A stretch of DNA of 8,670 nt from JAWLBW01 sp041687475 (GTDB lineage Bacteria; J088; JAWLBW01): positions 1 through 8,670 of the forward strand of contig JAWLBW010000200.1 of NCBI GenBank assembly GCA_041687475.1, read 5' to 3'. Under the pieces are notes generated by a model. It did no database searches. It had not been told where the DNA came from and saw nothing but the letters and a program-made list of their open reading frames with translations. Each line of letters begins with the position of its first letter. Within the stretch, counting starts at the first letter, position 1. A program made the translations under genes and the position numbers. Of the stretch, positions 1 to 6,390 are shown one piece after another.

Positions 1-366
1 GTCGGGATCACGGCGCTTGAGATACGACCGATACGAACGGATGAGGGCATCGGTAACCCATGGCGGCTGTACCGGAGGGCCGTAGCTGAGTGCGGCGAAC
101 TTCTGCTGCCTGGCAAGCGAGCGGTCGTTGCGGTACCCCCGGCGCTCCCACTCTTCGAACATGGCGGGCAGGTAAACCCGGGCCAGATAGGCAGACCAGG
201 GCTTCCATCCCCTCAAGAACGAATGGTTTCGCCCCCCCCTTTGCTGACTTTCGCCGAGGGCCAGGCGTAGAGTCTGGATGGCTTCGAGTCGCTGTTTGCC
301 GAGACGGTGCCGATCGAGCAGGTGCGCGGTTTCCTCCGGGGCGGGGGCGAGGAAATAGGTGTTCAC
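1..366 (-). CDS. MSMEG_6728-like protein, T4 endonuclease V-related (partial, 3' end off the left edge)
   Basis: Translating the minus strand from a GTG at 366 gives 122 residues with no stop before the window edge. The N-terminus begins MNTYFLAPAP and carries the hallmark RLGKQRLEAIQTLRLAL at residues 21-37, then GGRNHSF (44-50), EEWERRGYRND (71-81) and PPWVTDALIRSYRSYLKRRD (101-120). The order and wording of these blocks match the MSMEG_6728 family, which is distantly related to pyrimidine-dimer DNA glycosylase (T4 endonuclease V). DNA-repair activity is therefore suggested but unproven. GTG is chosen because family members start a few residues before the same conserved block. There is no Shine-Dalgarno upstream; instead a CATAAT hexamer ends 7 nt before the GTG, so a leaderless transcript is possible. 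The family is usually somewhat longer, so only the C-terminal tail should be missing. Confidence 0.8.
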   Translation of the reverse strand, partial: MNTYFLAPAPEETAHLLDRHRLGKQRLEAIQTLRLALGESQQRGGRNHSFLRGWKPWSAYLARVYLPAMFEEWERRGYRNDRSLARQQKFAALSYGPPVQPPWVTDALIRSYRSYLKRRDPD

Positions 367-402
367 GTTACCGATTATGCCACCGGCGCCTGCGAAAAAA
401 AA
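367..402 (-). promoter_or_regulatory. Candidate promoter giving a leaderless mRNA for the endonuclease V-like gene
   Basis: On the minus strand CATAAT (379 to 374) matches the -10 consensus in five of six positions and ends 7 nt before the GTG at 366. Transcription would therefore begin at or beside the start codon. The -35 position falls in the T tract of the preceding terminator (402 to 397, TTTTTT with 17-nt spacing), which is a poor -35. No ribosome binding site is visible. The leaderless reading is inference. Confidence 0.35.
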
Positions 403-425
403 AGGCGAACCGTTACCGGTTCGCC
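395..425 (-). terminator. Rho-independent terminator of the FIST operon
   Basis: On the minus strand a perfect 9-bp stem, GGCGAACCG paired with CGGTTCGCC (404-412 and 417-425) around a four-base loop, is followed by nine T residues (403 to 395). It lies about 40 nt past the FIST stop codon, the expected place and strand. Confidence 0.92.
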
Positions 426-464
426 GTGGTCCTGGTTCGCACGAACGATTCTACGTCGGTTGCA

Positions 465-1598
465 TCAGGCGAAGCAGACAACCGTCGCTGTCTGGTTGAT
501 GTGGCCGAGGTACTGCTCGCCATAGGTGTTGAAGCCCGCCGCGGGCACGTCGGCGTAGCAGCGGCCGAGCGCTTCGGTAATGCCCTGGTTCTTCGCGTCG
601 AGGTAACGCAGAATGCAGTTGAACACAAGCATTCCGCTCAGCGACCCGAGTTTTTCGCGGGCGGCGGCCAGGTCGCGCTTCGTGTCGGCCACCATGTCGC
701 GGGCCTCGAGCAGGTGCACCCGCGACCCCTCGGCAACCTGGCAGTAGAAGCGAATGGCATGCTCTCCCTCGCGTTGCTGCGGACTGCGTACGTACGGATC
801 GCTGCCGACCAGCAGGCCGATGGGGTTCGACATGAACCGGTCGGTGATCGATGATACCGGAATACCCAGGGCTTCGGCGTAGACGTCGGCCGCGGGCCGG
901 CCATCGAGCTCGTGCACCACGCGGTTCTTGACGTCGGCCTTGGTAACCTCCCAGACCTTGCCGGTCGGGCGGAAGCTCTGGGTTTTGACGATGGTGAAAG
1001 GACGGGCGCATTCGATGAGGGCAAGTACGGCTGTATGGGAGTAAACCTTGCCGCCGCAGAGTACGAAAGCCTGCTTGAAAGCAAGGTCGTCGCCCGCCGA
1101 ACCGCCGACGAAGGTAAGGGCGAAGGCCTCGCCTGCCAGCGTGTCCATGACGAACTCTTCGTGGCCCGAATTACCATCGGTGAGCACGAGGCCAAGGTAT
1201 TTGTTTGCGTCGATGCGGTTTACGTCGACGCCCAGGCTTGACGTGATGTCGGCCAGGGCCTTTCGAATCGGAGCGGGGTCGGTGTTGCAGTTTTCAGCCA
1301 CGGCCACGGCAGCTCGGCCAACCACCGTGTTGTCGAGCCCGACCGCGCTTACTCCCTGCTCGGTAAAGCCGCGGTCGGTCAGTTCACCGGCCGTGCTGCA
1401 GCCGATGATGAGGCTGTCTGGGTAGGCCTTCTGCAGGGCGTCGGCCAACTCGCCGCCGTTGTGTCGCGCGCTGAAGAATACGCTGAGAAGACTTGTGGTT
1501 TCGGGGCGAATGGCGGCGGTCAGGTCGGCCACTATGGCGTTCGTGTCCGTTGCCGTCGAACTTGCTGTCTGAAAGCCCGAGGTCAATCTGGTGGTCAT
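465..1598 (-). CDS. FIST N/C domain sensory protein
   Basis: A 377-residue soluble protein with no signal peptide or membrane segment. It has the features of a FIST_N plus FIST_C protein: GCSTAGEL at 66-73, GGSAGDD near 165-171, and the C-terminal block GFNTYGEQYLGHINQT starting near residue 355. FIST domains are proposed intracellular small-ligand sensors. Some stand-alone members of similar size (NosP) bind haem and sense nitric oxide, so haem binding is a testable option, not a conclusion. An ATG at 1604 is only 1 nt from the AAGGAG at 1611-1606, too close for initiation. The ATG at 1598 lies 7 nt away and is preferred. The Shine-Dalgarno overlaps the stop codon of the upstream small gene, so the two are very likely cotranscribed and coupled. 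No kinase, cyclase or chemoreceptor partner lies in this window. A strong terminator follows. Confidence 0.9.
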   Translation of the reverse strand: MTTRLTSGFQTASSTATDTNAIVADLTAAIRPETTSLLSVFFSARHNGGELADALQKAYPDSLIIGCSTAGELTDRGFTEQGVSAVGLDNTVVGRAAVAVAENCNTDPAPIRKALADITSSLGVDVNRIDANKYLGLVLTDGNSGHEEFVMDTLAGEAFALTFVGGSAGDDLAFKQAFVLCGGKVYSHTAVLALIECARPFTIVKTQSFRPTGKVWEVTKADVKNRVVHELDGRPAADVYAEALGIPVSSITDRFMSNPIGLLVGSDPYVRSPQQREGEHAIRFYCQVAEGSRVHLLEARDMVADTKRDLAAAREKLGSLSGMLVFNCILRYLDAKNQGITEALGRCYADVPAAGFNTYGEQYLGHINQTATVVCFA

Positions 1599-1610
1599 GC
1601 CCATACTCCT

Positions 1611-1808
1611 TTATACCGTGATGCCCAGTGAGGTTGCCGCCGTAATGATTTTCGATTCAATATCGGGTATGCGATTGAATTCTTCGGAATTGCTGAGGTC
1701 TATGCCTACCTTGAGAGACAACCGGGCCCGGGTAAGGTGCGGCGGCGTACCGGTTGCCTTGGCTCTCTCGGCACAGATGGTCTCGATGAGCTGTTGTGCC
1801 TTTATCAT
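1611..1808 (-). CDS. Small hypothetical protein, 65 aa, upstream of the FIST gene
   Basis: I do not recognise this family. The 65-residue product starts MIKAQQLIETICAERAK and looks like a cytoplasmic protein with one N-terminal helix and one C-terminal helix (SKIITAATSL). It has no Cys pair, membrane segment or signal peptide. It is supported as a real gene by an AGGGGAG Shine-Dalgarno (1824 to 1818) 9 nt before the ATG, by a sigma-70 promoter upstream, and by its TAA stop falling inside the Shine-Dalgarno of the FIST gene, with only 12 nt between stop and FIST start. That arrangement suggests translational coupling and a shared role, perhaps as a partner or regulator of the FIST sensor. The function is unknown. 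Confidence 0.75.
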   Translation of the reverse strand: MIKAQQLIETICAERAKATGTPPHLTRARLSLKVGIDLSNSEEFNRIPDIESKIITAATSLGITV

Positions 1809-1826
1809 GAATCAGAACTCCCCTGT

Positions 1827-1843
1827 CGGTCGAAAACAGACCG
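1827..1843 (-). promoter_or_regulatory. Hairpin directly before the ribosome binding site of the small gene
   Basis: CGGTC and GACCG (1827-1831 and 1839-1843) flank a 7-base loop and form a 5-bp stem that ends 2 nt before the AGGGGAG ribosome binding site on the transcript. It could influence ribosome access. The stem is short and chance is possible. Confidence 0.35.
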
Positions 1844-1863
1844 TTTGATAGCATGGCAGGTGC

Positions 1864-1910
1864 ACGCCTCACTGTCAGTGAGCGGCGTCACAAATACAAC
1901 TCGCTGACAG
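1864..1910 (-). promoter_or_regulatory. Leader with two mutually exclusive hairpins
   Basis: In transcript orientation, CTGTCAGCGAG (1910 to 1900) can pair with CTCACTGACAG (1882 to 1872) as an 11-bp stem with one mismatch and a 17-nt loop. The same second arm also belongs to a local hairpin in which ACGCC + TCACTG pairs with CAGTGA + GGCGT (1864-1874 with 1876-1888, 2-nt bulge, one-base loop). The two folds share bases, so only one can form at a time. At the DNA level the odd palindrome CTCACTG-T-CAGTGAG (1868-1882) could instead be an operator. No known riboswitch class was recognised and no T tract follows either hairpin. Confidence 0.5.
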
Positions 1911-1943
1911 AACAAACGTAACACCGGAGATAACAATCCGATA

Positions 1944-1972
1944 ATCTTATGCGTCTGCGAGTCGGCGGTCAA
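1944..1972 (-). promoter_or_regulatory. Sigma-70 promoter of the small gene-FIST operon
   Basis: On the minus strand TTGACC (1972 to 1967, five of six matches) is followed after exactly 17 nt by TAAGAT (1949 to 1944, four of six matches). Transcription would start near 1937, giving a leader of about 130 nt that contains the paired hairpins. Confidence 0.6.
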
Positions 1973-2012
1973 CATACCTTTGCGAAAAAAAGAAGGGACC
2001 GCTCCGGAGAAC

Positions 2013-2043
2013 AAAAAAAATCCCCCGCCGGGTAGGCGGGGGA
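2013..2043 (-). terminator. Rho-independent terminator of the lyase gene
   Basis: On the minus strand a perfect 9-bp GC-rich stem (2021-2029 with 2035-2043, sequence TCCCCCGCC and its complement) with a 5-base loop is followed by eight T residues (2020 to 2013). It starts 27 nt after the lyase stop codon. Confidence 0.93.
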
Positions 2044-2070
2044 TGGGTTTCCCTACAGTTTTGTCGCGGA

Positions 2071-5000
2071 TCAGCGGTTCAGGCCTATGCGGCGCAGCGC
2101 GACCCATGCGGCCGGTAGAAGAAAGGCCGCGAGGGGGAAGGCGGCATTGCCGCCCGAGGTCGAGCACCCCATGGGCACCATCGATGCCTGCGAGGCGGCG
2201 CCTGCCGAAGTCTGCGCCAGCTCACCCTCAAGCCAGTCATAGGCTTCGCCTCGGTTGTAGACGATGGCCGGGAAACGCCATTCGGCGCCGGGCTCGAAGG
2301 CATGGCGCAGGCCGCTGGCAGGCTCGCCGGGCTGGTTGAAACCGACCACCGGATCGGCTTCGGTAAGTACGACTTTCGTGCTCGAACCGTTGTTGTCGAC
2401 CGACTGCACCAGGAAGTTGGCGTCGACCTCGGCGCCGGGGGCAAAGTCGATCCAACGGTTCGCAAACGAGCCGTCGTCGGGCACGGCGCCGTCGAGTACG
2501 ACCGTTGTGGTGTTGCCGCCGTCGTAGTCGATGGACGAGACAGTGCCGGAAGGCGTGTCGCCCTTGGCCACGACATCGCCGTCGACACGGAGTTCACCGC
2601 CGTCGGCCAGGAAGGCGAACATGTTTTCGCCGTTTTCCTCGCCGTAGACCGCGTACGGACCACGGAACGTAAAGCGTCCGTCGGCCGTCGTATGCTCCTT
2701 GTCGTCGAGCGACGAGAAGATGTAGTCGACGCGGCCGCTCTTCAGCGTGACCTTGAGCGCCACGGTGTCCTTGCCCGCCTCTTCCTTCAGCGGCATGAGT
2801 TCGGTCGACTGAACGAAGGGTTCGCTCACGTACGGCTCGATGACGCCGAGGAATCGGCTATTCAGCTCCGAGCCCTGGTTACGAACCAGCATGTAACGCA
2901 GACTGCGCGGGTGGTGCTCATTGTTCTGGGCCGGATAGCCATTGGCCAGCGAAACGGCGCCTTCATTGCCGAGCATGGTCATGCGCAGCCGGACCTTGTC
3001 CTTCATTTCGGCCGGCAGCTGATCGTAGCTGTCCATGATCTTCCAGTCGACGGTGAAGCGGTCGCCCGCGGCGTTGTCGGTCTGAACCTTGTCCAGATAC
3101 TGGAAGCCACTGCCCGCATACGAGCCCGAGTGCGGCTCGTCGTAGAAGTAACCGAATCCGACATCGGGACCGGCGAAGGTTCCGCCCTGCTCGCTCAGGT
3201 TGAGCCCATCGGTATCGACTTCGGCGCCCGCGGCGTGGAACGAGTACACATGCTCGCCACCGCCATGCACGCGAAAGAGATCGACCATGTACGAGTTCTT
3301 GTCGTCGACCTGAATCATGGCCACGCTGCGTCGGTACAGCGAGGTCTGCGGGTAAACGTTGCCGCCGTCGACCTCGGAGAACTGTACGCGGGGGGTATCG
3401 GCAAAGACGCGCTGGTCGCCCGCGGCGCTCTGCGCCTGACGCTTTCCGTCGACCACGACGGTATTATGGGCCGCCGTGTTCTTGATCCAACCCTGCGTGG
3501 TCGGCCAGGCAATCGCGTATTCGGGATAGCCGAGGTCGGGCAGCAGGTTGAGCCCATGTGCGAACAGGCCCAGGTTCAGGCGGTCGGCGTGCGGGTGATT
3601 GCCGCCATGTCCGGTCGCGCCCCAGTACATCCACATGGTGCGGGCGTTCTGGCCGCGTCCGGCACGGTGCATGGCAAGCCCGTACGCATTCATGTTGTCG
3701 GACTTTTCCCAGGTCGCGCCCTTCTTTTCGGCAAGCTCCTTGACCTTGTCGGCCAGCTTCTTGTAGTCGCCCACGAAGAGGCCGCCGTGCAGATCGTTGG
3801 TCGAATTGCCGTTTAGGTTGTACGCCATGAGGGCGGCCTCATCGAGGCCGAACTTCATGTAGGCTTCGACGTAGCGCTCAATCAGCCCGGGCAGCGGCAT
3901 TTCGGGCGTGCCCGTGCCGCCCGAGTCGCCGATGTGCGGGTAGAACTTACCCATGCTCATCAGACGTCCGGGGTAAAGAATGAGCTTCTTCAGGTGCGGG
4001 TATTGGGCAAAGATGTCTTCGCCGCCCGCATTCTTGAGAACCTCGGCCAGGGGCATGAGCGCTTCAAGCCAGAGTCCGTTGTAGTACGGCGAGGCCTCGG
4101 TGCCGGTGCCGTCGCGGTTCAACAGGCTCCAGAAAAGCTCGGGAAGGTGACCGCCGCCGTTGAAATTATCGCCGGGGGCTTCGAGCCATTCCATGACTTC
4201 CTTGAGCGTGTCGCCGCCGCGAAGCGCGCCGGCCATGGCAATCGTGCGCTGCGCACGGCCCTCGTTCGAACGAATGTCGCGATCCATGACCGCGTCGATG
4301 ATCGGCTCGAGCAGGTTCTCGTGAACGTGCGCATGAATTTCCTTGGCCGAACCCTGCGGCGCCAGGCCGAACTGGCCGCTCTTCTTCGCGAGAAAGGCGT
4401 GCAGGTCATTGTCCTTGTCGATGGCCGGCTTCACGGCATCGTAGGCCAGCATGAGGTTGTTGGCGATGTCGTCGTCCCAGATGCTGCCGAGCACCTTGCC
4501 GCCGCCGGTGCCGCCGTCGTTGGTGGGCACGCCCTGGCTGCTCCAGGCATGGGTCTTCATCTCGGGGTACAGGTCGGCTGCGCGGGCGATGAGCAGCGCG
4601 GCCTTGCGCGCGTACTTCGTGTCGCCGGTGAGCAGGTAGGCCTGGCTCAGCATGGTTACGGCGTTGTTTTCGGCGCGCGCGACCTGCTGCCAGATGCCCC
4701 AGTAGGCATAGTAGGCAACAAAATAGATGCGCGTGCCGTCGCCGTTGACGAAGCCGCTGCCGTCGTCGACGCCCGAACCGTCGGGCGACGAAAGCAGCCC
4801 GCGGTTGGCGCGCGAAGCCTGGAAAATGTTGTTGCCGTCCTTGCCGCTGCGATAGTAGGCTTCGAAGTCGTTCTTCGGCCACCGTTCGCCGCCGATGGGG
4901 CACTGCAGCTTCCAGCGCTCTTCGGGAATGGTCTTCCATGCATAGTCGCCGTGCGCTTCAAGAGACCCGTGAATGGGGCACTTCGGCGGCTGGCTGGCGA

Positions 5001-5250
5001 AAATGGCGCGAGGAACGCTCTGTTCGCTCAGGAAGTTCCAGACCTCTTCGTCGCTCATGTTTGCCCAGATGTCGGCATAGGCGAGAATCGTTTTCTTTTC
5101 GTCCTGCGCCCACTTGAAATTGTCTACGTTGCTACGGGCACCTTTGATGGATGCTTCGCTGTAGAACAGGCGCTCGGCGGCGTCGGCCGAAGCCGTGCCG
5201 AAGGTGAGAAGACAGATGATAATGGCCAGAATGGTCGAATTGTTTCGCAT
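2071..5250 (-). CDS. Secreted heparinase II/III-type polysaccharide lyase with C-terminal sorting tail
   Basis: A 1059-residue exported enzyme predicted to cleave a uronate-containing polysaccharide by beta-elimination; the substrate cannot be told from sequence. Residues 1-25 are a signal peptide (hydrophobic core STILAIIICLLTFGTA, cleavage near SADA/AE). Two CP-containing motifs, CPIHG (91-95) and CPIGG (117-121), may bind a metal or form a disulfide. Residues 170-480 look like the alpha-helical toroid, with DGTGTEASPYY (380-390), resembling the catalytic-Tyr segment of the superfamily. The heparinase II/III beta domain follows: NHPHADRLNLGLFAHG (551-566), DLGYPEY (572-578) and AHNTVVVDGKRQ (594-605). 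Residues 880-970 look like an extra beta domain. The end carries GCSTSGG (1028-1034), a hydrophobic stretch to about 1052 and RR (1053-1054), a Cys/membrane/basic sorting signal like MYXO- or Synerg-CTERM. A sigma-54 promoter lies upstream. No Shine-Dalgarno precedes the ATG. Confidence 0.88.
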   Translation of the reverse strand: MRNNSTILAIIICLLTFGTASADAAERLFYSEASIKGARSNVDNFKWAQDEKKTILAYADIWANMSDEEVWNFLSEQSVPRAIFASQPPKCPIHGSLEAHGDYAWKTIPEERWKLQCPIGGERWPKNDFEAYYRSGKDGNNIFQASRANRGLLSSPDGSGVDDGSGFVNGDGTRIYFVAYYAYWGIWQQVARAENNAVTMLSQAYLLTGDTKYARKAALLIARAADLYPEMKTHAWSSQGVPTNDGGTGGGKVLGSIWDDDIANNLMLAYDAVKPAIDKDNDLHAFLAKKSGQFGLAPQGSAKEIHAHVHENLLEPIIDAVMDRDIRSNEGRAQRTIAMAGALRGGDTLKEVMEWLEAPGDNFNGGGHLPELFWSLLNRDGTGTEASPYYNGLWLEALMPLAEVLKNAGGEDIFAQYPHLKKLILYPGRLMSMGKFYPHIGDSGGTGTPEMPLPGLIERYVEAYMKFGLDEAALMAYNLNGNSTNDLHGGLFVGDYKKLADKVKELAEKKGATWEKSDNMNAYGLAMHRAGRGQNARTMWMYWGATGHGGNHPHADRLNLGLFAHGLNLLPDLGYPEYAIAWPTTQGWIKNTAAHNTVVVDGKRQAQSAAGDQRVFADTPRVQFSEVDGGNVYPQTSLYRRSVAMIQVDDKNSYMVDLFRVHGGGEHVYSFHAAGAEVDTDGLNLSEQGGTFAGPDVGFGYFYDEPHSGSYAGSGFQYLDKVQTDNAAGDRFTVDWKIMDSYDQLPAEMKDKVRLRMTMLGNEGAVSLANGYPAQNNEHHPRSLRYMLVRNQGSELNSRFLGVIEPYVSEPFVQSTELMPLKEEAGKDTVALKVTLKSGRVDYIFSSLDDKEHTTADGRFTFRGPYAVYGEENGENMFAFLADGGELRVDGDVVAKGDTPSGTVSSIDYDGGNTTTVVLDGAVPDDGSFANRWIDFAPGAEVDANFLVQSVDNNGSSTKVVLTEADPVVGFNQPGEPASGLRHAFEPGAEWRFPAIVYNRGEAYDWLEGELAQTSAGAASQASMVPMGCSTSGGNAAFPLAAFLLPAAWVALRRIGLNR

Positions 5251-5284
5251 AAGTTTGTTGGTGTTGTATCAGCCCCCCCATAGG

Positions 5285-5300
5285 AGCAAGGTCCGTGCCA
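5285..5300 (-). promoter_or_regulatory. Sigma-54 (RpoN) promoter of the lyase
   Basis: On the minus strand TGGCACG (5300 to 5294), four bases GACC, then TTGCT (5289 to 5285) matches the sigma-54 consensus TGGCACG-N4-TTGCW at every specified position. It is preceded by a pyrimidine, as the extended consensus wants. Its strand and position suit the lyase: the start would fall near 5274, leaving a leader of about 24 nt. Expression would then need an enhancer-binding ATPase activator. Confidence 0.85.
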
Positions 5301-5331
5301 GTTTCTCTTCCCCCGGCAGAGGGCGGCATTC

Positions 5332-5368
5332 GGGTATCTGCGTACCCACCATTTACCGGCGAAAGGTA
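5332..5368. promoter_or_regulatory. Candidate enhancer-binding-protein site: four phased GGTA/TACC elements
   Basis: GGTA at 5333, TACC at 5343, TACC at 5354 and GGTA at 5365 begin 10, 11 and 11 bp apart, about one helical turn each. The first pair forms the inverted repeat GGGTA-N6-TACCC (5332-5347) and the second TACC-N7-GGTA (5354-5368). The cluster is 60-95 bp upstream of the predicted sigma-54 start and also lies in the shared divergent region. The role is inferred from position and phasing. Confidence 0.45.
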
Positions 5369-5417
5369 GGCACAGACCCTTTGCGAGGCCGGCGAAGTCA
5401 TGTCAAGGCACGGGCGG

Positions 5418-5432
5418 GCTCTCAAAGAGAGC
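5418..5432. repeat. Short perfect inverted repeat upstream of the glycosyltransferase
   Basis: GCTCTC-AAA-GAGAGC is a 6-bp palindrome with a 3-base centre, 65 nt before the glycosyltransferase start. It could be an operator or an RNA hairpin in that gene's leader. No convincing -35/-10 pair for the plus-strand operon was found beside it. Confidence 0.35.
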
Positions 5433-5496
5433 GCATGGGTGATAAGCGCGAGACGTGTTGGAATGAAGAAAGAGGCATTCCACGGGCAGAAACGAA

Positions 5497-6390
5497 ATGC
5501 GAATATCTGTTGTCATTCCCAGCTACAACGCGGGGCATGTCCTGGGGCGGGCCGTCGTGTCGGTACTCAGGCAGGCGCTCGCGGCAGAAATCATCGTTGT
5601 CGACGACGGATCGACGGATGACACGGGCGAGGTCATCAACTACCTGCTGCACGAGCACGGCGACCTGCACGGTCGCTTACGGTACGTAAAGCAGGCGAAT
5701 GCGGGCCCCGGAGCGGCGCGCAATCACGGCGCGCGAATCGCCCGAGGCGAGTGGGTGGCTCTGCTCGACGCCGACGACTATTGGTACGGGGGCAAGCTCG
5801 AGCGGCAAACGGCTTTCATGCACCGCTTTCCGCGAGCCGCCGTGTATTTCGCGGGTGTCGACCTCGAAGATGGCGCCGGCCGCCGTTCGCGCCGACTGCC
5901 CCCCGTGCATGGGCCGGTAACCTGGGAAATGCTGACCCGCGAAAACCTGGTGCCGAGCCCCACGCCCCTGGTGCATCGTGAAACCTTTCTCGACGTGGGC
6001 GGCTTCGACGAGGTTAGACGGCTGGCCGAAGATTGGGATCTGTGGCTGCGCCTGGCCGAGCGCGGCCCGCTCATGGCGCAGCGCGAAGCTCTGGCATGCT
6101 ACCTCGACTCCGAAACCGGGCTTCACCGCGACCCACGCATGCTCGAAGGTTCCTGGGCTGTGTTGTGCGCCTCCCTTTCACGCATGCGTTCGCGCGAGCT
6201 GCGGCCCGGTGTGGCCGATCGGGCCTTCGCCAACCTGCTGCGCGACGAATCGTATTCGCTGCTGCGGGCGGGGCGCCCCGGCGAGAGCCTGCGTGTGGGC
6301 ATGCGGGCGGTGCGCCACGACCGGCGACAGCTGCCCGCCGTGGCTCGAATTGCCGTTCGCGCCGCCCTCGACGGGGTGGTGGCGGCGTGA
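5497..6390 (+). CDS. Family 2 (GT-A fold) glycosyltransferase
   Basis: A 297-residue inverting glycosyltransferase expected to move a sugar from a nucleotide donor onto a lipid-linked glycan at the cytoplasmic face of the membrane. The N-terminus ISVVIPSYNAG (3-13), the nucleotide-binding VDDGSTDDT (35-43), NAGPGAARNHG (68-78) and the metal-binding LLDADDYW (89-96) are intact. EDWDLWLRLA (178-187) supplies the acidic motif usual for the catalytic base. There is no membrane segment, so it is an ordinary transferase, not a processive synthase. The ATG lies directly before the canonical first strand. Its Shine-Dalgarno is weak (GGGCAG 8 nt upstream at best). The flippase gene starts inside its stop codon. 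The sugar specificity is unknown, but the pairing points to a surface polysaccharide or O-antigen-like glycan. Confidence 0.92.
   Translation: MRISVVIPSYNAGHVLGRAVVSVLRQALAAEIIVVDDGSTDDTGEVINYLLHEHGDLHGRLRYVKQANAGPGAARNHGARIARGEWVALLDADDYWYGGKLERQTAFMHRFPRAAVYFAGVDLEDGAGRRSRRLPPVHGPVTWEMLTRENLVPSPTPLVHRETFLDVGGFDEVRRLAEDWDLWLRLAERGPLMAQREALACYLDSETGLHRDPRMLEGSWAVLCASLSRMRSRELRPGVADRAFANLLRDESYSLLRAGRPGESLRVGMRAVRHDRRQLPAVARIAVRAALDGVVAA

Noticed and set aside
1602..1604. Upstream ATG as FIST start
   Set aside because: It lies 1 nt from the Shine-Dalgarno; the ATG at 1598 has the correct 7-nt spacing.
391..2000. Shared TTTTTTTCGCA string after the FIST terminator and near 1981-1991
   Set aside because: Too short and low in complexity to call a repeat family from two copies.
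2302..5283. Two long plus-strand open frames (2302-3816 and 3934-5283) opposite the lyase
   Set aside because: They are antisense shadows of a GC-rich gene: no ribosome binding sites, no recognisable domains, and the minus-strand frame has a signal peptide, lyase motifs and a terminator.
5369..5419. Plus-strand sigma-54-like sequences (GGCACAGACCCTTTGC and GGCACGGGCGGGC) facing the glycosyltransferase
   Set aside because: The GG-to-GC spacing is 12 and 9 nt instead of 10, so neither fits a functional -24/-12 promoter.
5251..5496. Riboswitch (cobalamin or cyclic di-GMP type) in the divergent region
   Set aside because: Short look-alike strings (GCGAAAGG, TTTGCGAGGCC) are present but the required conserved cores and order of elements are not; the repeats are better explained as DNA sites.
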